Positions 1-6,147 of a stretch of 6,428 nt of DNA are shown one piece after another. The stretch is from the NCBI GenBank assembly GCA_022713905.1, contig JAIHTM010000149.1, positions 1-6,428 of the forward strand. Direction: 5' to 3'. The notes beneath the pieces were generated by a model. It was not told the origin of the DNA, did no database searches, and worked only from the letters and a program-made list of their open reading frames with translations. This stretch comes from Collinsella sp. (GTDB taxonomy: Bacteria > Actinomycetota > Coriobacteriia > Coriobacteriales > Coriobacteriaceae). The position numbers were made by a program, and so were the translations under genes. Numbering within the stretch: position 1 is the first letter of the stretch; each line of letters begins with the position of its first letter.

Positions 1-14
1 CAAGGACGATGCGA

Positions 15-1001
15 CTACAGCGCGAAGTCGCCGCCGACGAGCGTGGAGACGGGCTCCTCGTGGTAAACGGCGGAGATGGCCTGAGCGAACTCCTCGGCGA
101 CCGAGATGGTCTTGATCTTGCCGCCGACCTCGACGGGGATGGCGTCGGTGACGACGCACTCGACGATGGGGGCGTCGTTCAGGCGCTCGATGGCCGGGCC
201 GGAGAAGATGCCGTGGGTGGCGCACACGTAGATGTCGCCGGCGCCCATGGCCTTGAGCTCCTTGACGTTGGCGCACAGGGTGCCAGCGGTGTCGATCATG
301 TCGTCGTTGATGATGCAGGTCTTGCCCTTGATGTCACCGATGATGCCCATGACCTCGGCGGCGTTGTGGCGCGGGCGGCCCTTGTGGGCGATGGCCAGGT
401 CGCAGCCGAGCATGTCGGACAGCTTCTTGGCGGCCTTGGCGCGACCCACGTCGGGGGAGACGACAACCAGGTTGTCGGTGTCGAAGTGCATGTCGTTGTA
501 GTACTGGCCAAACAGCGGCAGTGCGGACAGGTGGTTAACCGGGATATCGAAGAAGCCCTGGATCTGGCCTTGGTGCAGGTCGAGGGTGATGATGCGGTTG
601 ACGCCGGCACGCTCGAGCAGGTTGGCGACGAGGCGGGCGGTGATGGGCTCGCGCGGGCCGGCCTTGCGGTCCTGGCGGGCATAGCCGTAGTGGGTGATAA
701 CGGCGGTGATGGAGCGGGCGGATGCGCGCTTGGCAGCGTCGGTGGCGATGAGCAGCTCCATGAGCATGTCGTTGACGTTGCCGCCGGCCACGGACTGAAT
801 CAGGAAGACGTCGGCGCCGCGGACGGTCTCGTCGTAGCGGGCGTAAATCTCACCATTGGCGAACTGCTTTAGCGTAAGGCCCGAAAGCTCGACCCCAAGG
901 TACTCAGCAATCTTCTGAGCGAGGGGACGGTTGGAGGAACCGGAATACACGCGGATGGACTTGCGCATATTCTCCGACTTCTCGGGATCATTAATCGGCA
1001 T
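15..1001 (-). CDS. prs: Ribose-phosphate pyrophosphokinase (PRPP synthase)
   Basis: Cytosolic enzyme that transfers pyrophosphate from ATP to ribose 5-phosphate, giving PRPP for purine, pyrimidine, NAD, His and Trp synthesis. The product is 328 residues, close to the usual 310-330. Motifs in order: HYGYARQDRK (104-113, ATP site), DLHQGQIQGFFD (141-152, the PRPP synthase signature), SPDVGRAKAAKK (182-193), the catalytic flexible loop HKGRPRHN (206-213), and the ribose-phosphate loop NDDMIDTAGT (232-241). The loop keeps the Lys and second Arg of the usual KRRP but has Gly in place of the first Arg. The ATG at 1001 is chosen because AAAGGAG lies 7 nt upstream; an internal Met at residue 12 has a GGAG that is too close. 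It lies downstream of glmU on the same strand, 192 bp away, with a probable terminator between them. Only 14 nt of downstream sequence are visible, so its own terminator is not seen. Identity is near certain. Confidence 0.98.
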   Translation of the reverse strand: MPINDPEKSENMRKSIRVYSGSSNRPLAQKIAEYLGVELSGLTLKQFANGEIYARYDETVRGADVFLIQSVAGGNVNDMLMELLIATDAAKRASARSITAVITHYGYARQDRKAGPREPITARLVANLLERAGVNRIITLDLHQGQIQGFFDIPVNHLSALPLFGQYYNDMHFDTDNLVVVSPDVGRAKAAKKLSDMLGCDLAIAHKGRPRHNAAEVMGIIGDIKGKTCIINDDMIDTAGTLCANVKELKAMGAGDIYVCATHGIFSGPAIERLNDAPIVECVVTDAIPVEVGGKIKTISVAEEFAQAISAVYHEEPVSTLVGGDFAL

Positions 1002-1047
1002 TACCCTTCTCCTTTATACATCGAATGCCATATAGATGCCTTGTTGC

Positions 1048-1076
1048 ATTGTAACCGCGCGGCGGGGTTTATCGAG
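1048..1076 (-). promoter_or_regulatory. Weak candidate prs promoter
   Basis: In the gap between the putative glmU terminator and prs, the minus strand reads TACAAT at 1053-1048, a 5/6 match to the -10 consensus. A poor -35, CTCGAT (1076-1071), sits 17 nt upstream. The predicted start would leave a leader of about 40 nt containing the strong AAAGGAG. The -35 is weak, so this is a suggestion based mainly on the need for a promoter downstream of a terminator. Confidence 0.3.
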
Positions 1077-1144
1077 TCTTGATAACGTCTTTACCGCCAA
1101 CGGACACGAACCGACCACTCATCCGGTTGCGCAGGTCACGATAG

Positions 1145-1178
1145 AAAAAGGAGCCGCCCCCATGGAGCAGCTCCTTTT
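1145..1178 (-). terminator. Candidate intrinsic terminator after glmU
   Basis: On the minus strand a 9-bp perfect stem AAAAGGAGC / GCTCCTTTT (arms 1170-1178 and 1146-1154, 15-nt loop) ends in five Ts and starts 16 nt beyond the glmU stop. The lower four pairs are A-T, so part of the U-run is also stem. A shorter alternative fold, GGAGC-T-GCTCC, competes with it. The plus strand ends in only four Ts before G, so the leftward direction is favoured. It should reduce or end glmU transcription before prs; its strength is not known. Confidence 0.6.
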
Positions 1179-1193
1179 GTGCTTGGTAAAACG

Positions 1194-2606
1194 TTATACC
1201 TCGTCGTCCTCGTGCAGGCGGCGGCGGTAATCGGCGGCCCAGCCCTCAATATTTACCTGACGGGCGCGGCCCAGACCAAGTGCGTCGGCCGGGACCGGCT
1301 CGGTGATGACGGAGCCAGCGGCCACGAGCGCGCCGTCGCCGATCTGGGCGGGCGCGACCATCATGGTGTCGGAGCCAATGAAGGCGTCCTTGCCGATGAC
1401 GGTCTTGTGCTTGTGCACGCCATCGTAGTTGCAGGTGATGGAGCCCGCGCCCACGTTGACGCCGGAGCCCATGGTGGTGTCGCCGATGTAGGACAGGTGC
1501 GGCACCTTGGAGCCCTCGCCGATCGTGGACTTCTTGATCTCCACGTGCGTGCCGGCCTTGGAGCCGTCGAGCATGTGGGTGCCCGGGCGCAGGTAGGCGC
1601 GCGGGCCGCAGTCGACGCCGTTCTCGATGACGGCCTCGATGGCGATGGTCTCATCGATGGTGCAGCCGCTGCCGACAGTGGTGTCGGTGAGGCGGCTGTT
1701 GGGGCCAAGCTGGCACTCCTCGCCCACGGTGACGTGGCCGATCAGGTGCGTCTGCGGCCACACGACGGTATCGCGGCCGATGGTGGCATCGGGGCCGATC
1801 CAGGCCTGCGTGGGGTCGATGAAGGTAACGCCCTCGGCCATCCAGTGCTCGTTGATGCGGTCGCGCGCGATGGCGGTGAGCTGTGCGAGCTGGATGCGGC
1901 TGTTGACGCCCAGGCCGTCGCGGTAGTCGTCGCAGTGGAAGATGGAGACAGCCTGGCCGTGGCCTTTGAGGATCTCGAGCATGTCGGGCAGGTAGTACTC
2001 GGATTGCGCGTTGTCGTTGCCGATCTCGTTAATGTGGGCGGCGAGCTGCGCGCCGTCAAAGGCGTAGCAGCCGGCGTTGCACTCCAGCAGCGTGGCGGCC
2101 TGCTCGGGCGTGCAGTCCTTCTGCTCGATGATGCGCTCGATCTGACCATCGGCACCCAGCTTGATGCGGCCGTAGCCAAAAGGATCGGGCGGGGTCATGG
2201 TCATGACGGTGCAGGCGAGCTCGCCGGTGGCGACGGTCTGCGCGAACTTGGCGACGGTGTCGGCAGTGATGAGCGGCAGGTCGCCGTTGAGCACCACGAC
2301 GGGGCCTTGCGTGATGCCACAGGCCTCGAGCGCGACCTTCACGGCGTGACCGGTGCCCAGACGCTCGGTCTGCTCGACGCACTCGACCTTGGTGGCGCTG
2401 CTGGCGTAGGCGCCGTCGATGAGGGCGCGCATCTCGTCGGCGTGGCTGCCGATGACAACCACGACGCGGCTGCAGCCGGCCTTGATGGTAGCGTCGACGA
2501 TCCACTGGACCATGGGCTTACCCAGGATCTTGTGCGAAACCTTGCAGTGGTTCGACTTCATGCGGGTGCCCTCGCCGGCAGCGAGGATAATTGCGGTTGC
2601 GTCCAT
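1194..2606 (-). CDS. glmU: Bifunctional UDP-GlcNAc pyrophosphorylase / GlcN-1-P acetyltransferase
   Basis: Cytosolic trimeric enzyme making UDP-GlcNAc. The C-terminal domain acetylates glucosamine 1-phosphate with acetyl-CoA; the N-terminal domain then adds UMP from UTP. The 470 residues match the usual 450-470. The uridyltransferase domain (about 1-240) shows LAAGEGTRM (8-16) with Lys23, QTERLGTGHA (79-88), LNGDLPLI (107-114), NAGCYAF (177-183) and GVNSR (233-237). The left-handed beta-helix domain (about 260-460) shows hexapeptide repeats, YLRPGT (338-343), GSKVPHLSYIGD (365-376) with the expected catalytic His370, and GAGSITCNYDG (387-397). The ATG at 2606 is chosen because AGGAG lies 5 nt upstream and MDATAIILAAG matches the family N-terminus. 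The frame stays open for 70 more codons upstream, but that stretch is the divergent promoter region and looks unlike the family. The next gene on the same strand is prs; the ECF operon diverges from it. Confidence 0.98.
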   Translation of the reverse strand: MDATAIILAAGEGTRMKSNHCKVSHKILGKPMVQWIVDATIKAGCSRVVVVIGSHADEMRALIDGAYASSATKVECVEQTERLGTGHAVKVALEACGITQGPVVVLNGDLPLITADTVAKFAQTVATGELACTVMTMTPPDPFGYGRIKLGADGQIERIIEQKDCTPEQAATLLECNAGCYAFDGAQLAAHINEIGNDNAQSEYYLPDMLEILKGHGQAVSIFHCDDYRDGLGVNSRIQLAQLTAIARDRINEHWMAEGVTFIDPTQAWIGPDATIGRDTVVWPQTHLIGHVTVGEECQLGPNSRLTDTTVGSGCTIDETIAIEAVIENGVDCGPRAYLRPGTHMLDGSKAGTHVEIKKSTIGEGSKVPHLSYIGDTTMGSGVNVGAGSITCNYDGVHKHKTVIGKDAFIGSDTMMVAPAQIGDGALVAAGSVITEPVPADALGLGRARQVNIEGWAADYRRRLHEDDEV

Positions 2607-2611
2607 GTGAT

Positions 2612-2616
2612 CTCCT
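2612..2616 (-). promoter_or_regulatory. Shine-Dalgarno of glmU
   Basis: The minus strand reads AGGAG 5 nt before the ATG at 2606. It decides the start against the in-frame open extension reaching about 2816, for which no comparable site is seen. Confidence 0.8.
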
Positions 2617-2638
2617 GTTACGTTATAGAGACGTGTGT

Positions 2639-2667
2639 TTGGAAACGATACACGGCGCAATATGATA
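2639..2667. promoter_or_regulatory. Candidate divergent promoters for glmU and the ECF operon
   Basis: On the plus strand TTGGAA (2639-2644, 4/6 to TTGACA) and TATGAT (2661-2666, 5/6 to TATAAT) are 16 nt apart. This would start a leader of about 130 nt before ecfT. On the minus strand the overlapping TATCAT (2667-2662, also 5/6) could serve glmU with a leader of about 50 nt, but no good -35 is seen for it. A second minus-strand hexamer, TATAAC (2627-2622), is too close to the glmU start because it would remove its ribosome-binding site. Assignments rest on consensus matching only. Confidence 0.4.
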
Positions 2668-2702
2668 CCGCAGGCATATGACGAGCGCGTAACGATTGGT
2701 TT

Positions 2703-2725
2703 GCGGCGGTTGAGGCTTGCGCCGC
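2703..2725 (+). other. GC-rich hairpin in the ecfT leader
   Basis: GCGGCG (2703-2708) can pair with CGCCGC (2720-2725) across an 11-nt loop in the presumed 5' leader of the ECF operon. No T-run follows, so it is not an intrinsic terminator. I could not match this leader to a known riboswitch; in particular no obvious cobalamin B12-box was seen. In such GC-rich DNA a 6-bp stem may be chance. Confidence 0.25.
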
Positions 2726-2787
2726 CGGCGTGGCGTTTGCGCTGCTTGCGTGCGGCGTTGGCGGTGCTGCGGAGCTGTCGTTTGAGC

Positions 2788-2793
2788 GAGGGG
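2788..2793 (+). promoter_or_regulatory. Probable Shine-Dalgarno of ecfT
   Basis: GAGGGG lies 12 nt before the GTG at 2806. The spacing is longer than ideal, but it is the best site near the conserved N-terminus and supports GTG over the SD-less ATG at 2857. Confidence 0.45.
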
Positions 2794-2805
2794 ACGGGGG
2801 TACCC

Positions 2806-3693
2806 GTGGACAACATACGAGAGGGGTTTGGCGGCGAGCCCGTCGCGGCATTCTCGATGTCGCATCCGGCTGTGCCGGCACTCTATATAGTGCTGACGCT
2901 GGGGCTCACTATGTTCTCGATGCAGCCGGTACTGATTGCGCTGTCACTTGCGGGCGGGCTGGCGTATGGATTTGCGACGCGTGGGGCTGCCCGCACGCTG
3001 GGCGCACTCCGCTGGCAGCTGCCGGTGATTTTGATTATCGCGCTGGTCAATCCACTGTTTAGCGCTTCGGGTTCGACGGAGCTGTTTCGTATTGGCATGC
3101 GTGCGGTGTATCTAGAGAGCATGGTTTACGGCCTGTGCATGGGCGGGCTGTTTGTGGCGAGCGTGCTGTGGTTTGAGGCCGCGGCGTCGATGCTCGAATA
3201 CGACAAGGTGCTCGCGCTGCTGGGTAATGCCGCGCCGGTGATCGCGCTCATGATCTCGATGTGCATGAGGCTTATCCCGCAGTTTTTGCGCCGCGGTCGT
3301 ACGGTGCTGGCGGTGCAGGATGCGATCGATGCACCGGGCCGCGCGCCGGCCGACCCCGTGCGTTCGCGTTTGCGGGCATCGAGTGTGTTGATGGGCTGGG
3401 GCATGGAAGATTCGCTGGAGCGCGCGGACGCGATGCGCTCGCGCGGGTGGGGTGCCGCGACGCGTCGTACGACGTATGCGCGGTATCGGCTGGGGCGCGG
3501 CGATGTTGCCGCGCTGGTTGGGCTTGCACTGTTTGGCGTGGTCACGGTGACAGTGGCGTGGACCGCGACGACGCAGTATTCGTTTTATCCTCAGCTCTTG
3601 GTGCCGGCGCCGTGGCCGGGCTATGTTGTGTACGCTGCCTGGATGGTGCTGCCTTGCGCGTTGCACGCGATTGATGAGAAGAGGTTTGGCTGA
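2806..3693 (+). CDS. ecfT: ECF transporter transmembrane coupling protein EcfT
   Basis: Integral membrane protein that links the ATPases of an energy-coupling factor importer to the substrate-binding S component. From the chosen start the product is 295 residues, typical for EcfT. Features: SHPAVPALYIV (19-29), the HP-containing start of the first membrane helix; hydrophobic segments at about 23-57, 72-86, 106-122 and 142-160; a central NPLF (82-85); MRLIPQFLRRGR (154-165); and the coupling motif EDSLERADAMRSRGWG (201-216), with the Ala-x-x-x-Arg-Gly type pattern that contacts the ATPase grooves. C-terminal helices lie near 233-253 and 270-288. Start choice: GTG at 2806 leaves about 18 residues before HP, as I recall for this subfamily. 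An ATG at 2635 would add an Arg-rich, unlike-family extension overlapping the likely promoter. The ATG at 2857 lacks a Shine-Dalgarno site. First gene of a three-gene operon; its TGA overlaps the next ATG (TGATG), suggesting translational coupling. Confidence 0.92.
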   Translation: MDNIREGFGGEPVAAFSMSHPAVPALYIVLTLGLTMFSMQPVLIALSLAGGLAYGFATRGAARTLGALRWQLPVILIIALVNPLFSASGSTELFRIGMRAVYLESMVYGLCMGGLFVASVLWFEAAASMLEYDKVLALLGNAAPVIALMISMCMRLIPQFLRRGRTVLAVQDAIDAPGRAPADPVRSRLRASSVLMGWGMEDSLERADAMRSRGWGAATRRTTYARYRLGRGDVAALVGLALFGVVTVTVAWTATTQYSFYPQLLVPAPWPGYVVYAAWMVLPCALHAIDEKRFG

Positions 3694-5336
3694 TGGCTCG
3701 GTTGGATAGGGGCCCGGTGTCGGGCGCGGCGTGCGGCCCGGATATGCCGGCGATTGAGGTGCGGAGCCTGAGCTTTGCCTACCCCGATGCTGATGCTGCG
3801 GTGCTCGAGGGGCTCGACTGGTCTGTTTCCCAAGGTGCGTTTGCACTGCTTGTTGGCGGTACCGGTTCGGGCAAGTCGACGCTGCTGTCGCTGCTCAAGC
3901 CCGAGATCGCGCCGGCGGGTACGCGCTCCGGCGAGCTGCGCGTGCTGGGCGAGCCCGTCGCCGACATGGATGTGCGGGCATCGGCGGAGCGCGTGGGTTA
4001 TGTGTTCCAGGATCCCGAGAACCAGATCGTGTGCGAAACCGTGTGGCACGAGATGGCGTTTGGCCTAGAGAATCTGGGCGTGTCGCGCGACGAGATGCGC
4101 CGCCGTGTTGCCGAGACCAGCTATTTCTTTGGTCTGGAGGACTGGCTTCATCGTGATACCGATACGCTTTCGGGTGGCCGCAAGCAGCTGCTGTCGCTTG
4201 CCGCCGTCCTGGCACTGCGTCCGCGTGTGCTGCTACTCGACGAGCCCACGTCTCAGCTTGATCCGGTTGCGGAGAAGAATTTCCTGCACGCGCTGTTTCG
4301 TGTGAATCGCGAGCTGGGCTGCACGGTTGTTGTGGCGACGCATCAGCCGCGCCCAATGCTCGAATACGCGACGTGTGCGTACCGGATTGAGGACGGTCGC
4401 GTGCGCGAGGTGGCGGATATGGCTTCTTTGGGACGCCGAGAATCGCTGTTTTCCGACGACATGTTGGGGTGGGGTGCCATCCGATGTGCAAAAAACGGAG
4501 TATTCAGCAGGCGTGAGGACAATTTGGGCTCTCTGGAGCCGCCCGGGGACGTATCGAGCGCGAAAAAAAGTTCGGAATTGGACAAATCGTCCGAATTTGT
4601 GGCGCAAACGTCGCTCGAGAACGGCTCGGAAGCGTTCCCGCGCACGGATGGAAGCAGAATACTCCAAAAAATGTACGGCGGGTCGGCTACCACCTTGTCG
4701 GAAGGCTGGTTTCGCTACAATCGCGCGGGCGGTTGGGTGCTGCGTGGGCTCGACGTGGCGTTTTCGGCCGGTGCGGTGCATGCGATCGTGGGCGGTAACG
4801 GCTGCGGCAAGTCGACGATGCTTTCGGTGCTGGCCAAGACTGCCAAGCTGCAGCGTGGTCGCATGGTGCGCAGGGTGGCCTCGGCTGCGCTGCTGCCGCA
4901 GAACCCCAAGGCCCTGCTGGTTGCCGAGACGGTGCGCGACGAGCTGATGGAATGGGCCTCGACCTGCGGATACGACGAGGCCGCAGCACGGGAGCAGACA
5001 GCGCGTCTGGGTCTGGCGGGCTTGGAGGCGCGTCACCCGTACGATCTTTCGGGCGGTCAGCGCCAGCTGCTTGCGTTGGCAAAGCTGCTGTTGATTGGCC
5101 CCGAGCTGCTATTGCTCGATGAGCCCACCAAGGGTTTGGACCTGGCCAGCCGCCGCATCATCGCCCGCGCCCTGCGTGACCATGCGAAGGCTGGCGGCAC
5201 CGTCATCATGGCTACGCACGATTTGGACTTTGCCGAGCAGGTAGCCGACGACGTCGCCATGATGTTTGACGGCGAGATTGCCTGCATGGAGCCCCCGGCC
5301 GACTTCTTTGCCGACAACGTGTTCTATAGGGCGTGA
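3693..5336 (+). CDS. ecfA: Fused two-domain ECF transporter ATPase (EcfA-EcfA)
   Basis: Cytoplasmic ATPase subunit of the ECF importer, with both nucleotide-binding domains in one 547-residue chain instead of the usual EcfA1/EcfA2 pair. Domain 1 (about 21-243): Walker A GGTGSGKS (55-62), Q-loop FQDPENQ (105-111), signature LSGGRKQ (159-165), Walker B LLLDEPT (180-186), D-loop SQLD (187-190), H-loop His217. Domain 2 (about 332-540): Walker A GGNGCGKS (367-374), Q-loop PQNP (402-405), signature LSGGQRQ (452-458), Walker B LLLLDEPT (472-479), H-loop His509. Both catalytic Glu (184, 477) are present, so both sites look competent. The start at 3693 has AGAGG 8 nt upstream and overlaps the ecfT stop. 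The linker (about 244-331) is long, Ser/Lys/Glu-rich and encoded by atypical DNA with inverted-repeat ends (4497-4665), probably a captured repeat. Fused ECF ATPases are known, notably in Actinobacteria. The family assignment is sure; the substrate is not encoded here. Confidence 0.95.
   Translation: MARLDRGPVSGAACGPDMPAIEVRSLSFAYPDADAAVLEGLDWSVSQGAFALLVGGTGSGKSTLLSLLKPEIAPAGTRSGELRVLGEPVADMDVRASAERVGYVFQDPENQIVCETVWHEMAFGLENLGVSRDEMRRRVAETSYFFGLEDWLHRDTDTLSGGRKQLLSLAAVLALRPRVLLLDEPTSQLDPVAEKNFLHALFRVNRELGCTVVVATHQPRPMLEYATCAYRIEDGRVREVADMASLGRRESLFSDDMLGWGAIRCAKNGVFSRREDNLGSLEPPGDVSSAKKSSELDKSSEFVAQTSLENGSEAFPRTDGSRILQKMYGGSATTLSEGWFRYNRAGGWVLRGLDVAFSAGAVHAIVGGNGCGKSTMLSVLAKTAKLQRGRMVRRVASAALLPQNPKALLVAETVRDELMEWASTCGYDEAAAREQTARLGLAGLEARHPYDLSGGQRQLLALAKLLLIGPELLLLDEPTKGLDLASRRIIARALRDHAKAGGTVIMATHDLDFAEQVADDVAMMFDGEIACMEPPADFFADNVFYRA
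4490..4671. repeat. MITE-like element inside the ecfA linker
   Basis: GGAGTATTC (4497-4505) and its exact inverse GAATACTCC (4657-4665) bound a 169-bp stretch. With one mismatch the match extends inward to 12 bp. Six A residues lie on each outer side (4490-4495 and 4666-4671) in direct orientation, a possible target duplication or part of the element. Inside are GGCTC/GAGCC (4527-4531/4536-4540, 4-nt loop) and a 9-bp stem with one G-T pair, AAGTTCGGA/TCCGAATTT (4568-4576/4590-4598). A run of seven As (4563-4569) is out of character with the GC-rich gene. The stretch encodes residues about 269-325 of the fused ATPase, between the two domains, without breaking the frame. No transposase is encoded. 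That it is a dispersed element is inference; only one copy is in the window. Confidence 0.55.
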
Positions 5337-5340
5337 TGGG

Positions 5341-6054
5341 ATGACGGACTGTCGCTCCTCGCGCTTGCTTGCAAAACTGGAGGTCCCGCTGTTGTTGGCG
5401 GTGCCGGCGGTGATGGCTGCGGCGTTGCTGTCGGGTGTTGGGCAGGCAGCGTTGGCCATGCTGGTTGTGGTGGCGCTGGTGCTTGCGCTGTTCTTTGCGG
5501 GTTACGAGGCATCTCGTCCGGGTTTGCGCCAGATTATGCCCACGCTGGTGTTGGCGGCGCTGGCGGCGGCGGGGCGCATCCTGTTTGGGCCCATTCCCGA
5601 CTTTAAACCGGTGAGCGCCATCGCCATTATCGCGGGGGCGACGCTTGGCCGTCGCAATGGTTTTATGGTTGGCGCGCTGGCGGCGCTGACCAGCAATTTC
5701 TTTTTTGGACAGGGCATGTGGACGCCGTGGCAGATGTATGCCTGGGGGCTCGTGGGATACGTTGGCGGTGCGCTGGCGTATGCGGGTGCATTCGACCGCG
5801 CCGATGGCACCGTGCGCATGCCGGCGCTACTGACCTACGGCTTTGCTTCGGGTTTGCTGTACGGCGTGGTGATCAACGCGTATGACATCATTGGATTTGT
5901 ACAGCCGCTTACTTGGGCGGGTGCCGTGGCGCGTCTTGCCACGGCAGTGCCGTTCGATATTACGCACGGCCTTGCGACCTGCGTGTTTTTGGCCGCCTTG
6001 TACAAGCCTTGGTGCCGTCGCATTAACCGTGTCGTCGTGAAATACGGGCTGTAG
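5341..6054 (+). CDS. ECF transporter substrate-binding S component, substrate unknown
   Basis: Integral membrane protein expected to bind a vitamin or similar micronutrient and deliver it through EcfT and the fused ATPase. The product has 237 residues and is strongly hydrophobic, with membrane segments at about 14-34, 36-54, 66-82, 91-103, 107-122, 131-150, 161-180 and 205-221. A conserved-looking core runs from AAAGRILFGPIPDFKPVSAI (75-94) through GATLGRRNGFMVGA (99-112) to FFFGQGMWTPWQMYAWGL (120-137). This pattern is familiar from a large ECF S-component family of Clostridia and Coriobacteria that includes cobalamin-type (CbrT-like) transporters. The precise substrate cannot be read from it. 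The ATG at 5341 is chosen because it starts 4 nt after the ecfA stop with AGGG 9 nt upstream. An in-frame Met 25 codons earlier lies deep in ecfA and gives a non-membrane-like leader. As last gene of the operon it completes a self-contained group I (dedicated) ECF system. Family confidence is high, substrate confidence low. Confidence 0.88.
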   Translation: MTDCRSSRLLAKLEVPLLLAVPAVMAAALLSGVGQAALAMLVVVALVLALFFAGYEASRPGLRQIMPTLVLAALAAAGRILFGPIPDFKPVSAIAIIAGATLGRRNGFMVGALAALTSNFFFGQGMWTPWQMYAWGLVGYVGGALAYAGAFDRADGTVRMPALLTYGFASGLLYGVVINAYDIIGFVQPLTWAGAVARLATAVPFDITHGLATCVFLAALYKPWCRRINRVVVKYGL

Positions 6055-6059
6055 GGCAT

Positions 6060-6077
6060 TTCGCGTTTCCTCGCGAA
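6060..6077 (+). repeat. Small hairpin just after the S-component gene
   Basis: TTCGCG (6060-6065) and CGCGAA (6072-6077) form a 6-bp stem with a 6-nt loop, five bases after the stop codon. No T-run follows, so terminator function is doubtful. It sits directly before the large palindrome and may belong with it. Confidence 0.4.
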
Positions 6078-6079
6078 CT

Positions 6080-6140
6080 TGCGGTGGAATAGTTCTCGTT
6101 TTTGGCTATTTGCTGCCCAAACAGGAACTATTCCACCGCA
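6080..6140. repeat. Perfect 16-bp inverted repeat (extragenic palindrome)
   Basis: TGCGGTGGAATAGTTC (6080-6095) is matched exactly by GAACTATTCCACCGCA (6125-6140) across 29 nt. The loop can fold further through GTTT/AAAC-type pairing. The stem is far too long for chance in a gap this short. It lies between convergent genes, where it could act as a bidirectional transcription end or mRNA 3' stabiliser, but neither strand shows a U-run after the stem. The AT-rich arms and fixed loop suggest a REP-like dispersed unit. I have an unverified impression of similar palindromes in Collinsella intergenic DNA. Confidence 0.75.
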
Positions 6141-6147
6141 GCTTATA

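Noticed and set aside
2643..2655. Possible operator in the GTGTTT...ATACAC sequence near the divergent promoters
   Set aside because: Only the outer four bases are symmetric; the rest does not pair, so it is not a convincing repressor site.
1179..2681. A 500-codon plus-strand open frame opposite glmU, and a 287-codon one opposite prs (9-872)
   Set aside because: They are antisense to well-identified enzymes, are made of low-complexity Gly/Ala/Asp/Val sequence, and reflect the GC-rich codon pattern of the real genes. No family is recognisable.
2635..2805. N-terminal extension of EcfT from the ATG at 2635
   Set aside because: The Arg-rich extension does not resemble EcfT, and the ATG overlaps the best -35 candidate. 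GTG at 2806 gives a normal length.
2673..2805. Riboswitch in the ECF operon leader
   Set aside because: The length would allow one, but I recognise no conserved core such as a B12-box, TPP or FMN motif. Only a 6-bp GC hairpin is visible.
2607..2816. In-frame 70-codon N-terminal extension of GlmU
   Set aside because: It crosses the divergent promoter region, is basic and unlike the family, and the internal ATG at 2606 has a strong AGGAG.
4343..4693. A 116-codon minus-strand frame across the repeat-like linker
   Set aside because: It is antisense to ecfA with no recognisable family or ribosome-binding site. If the element is dispersed, similar frames may be annotated elsewhere as hypothetical proteins, but there is no support for translation here.
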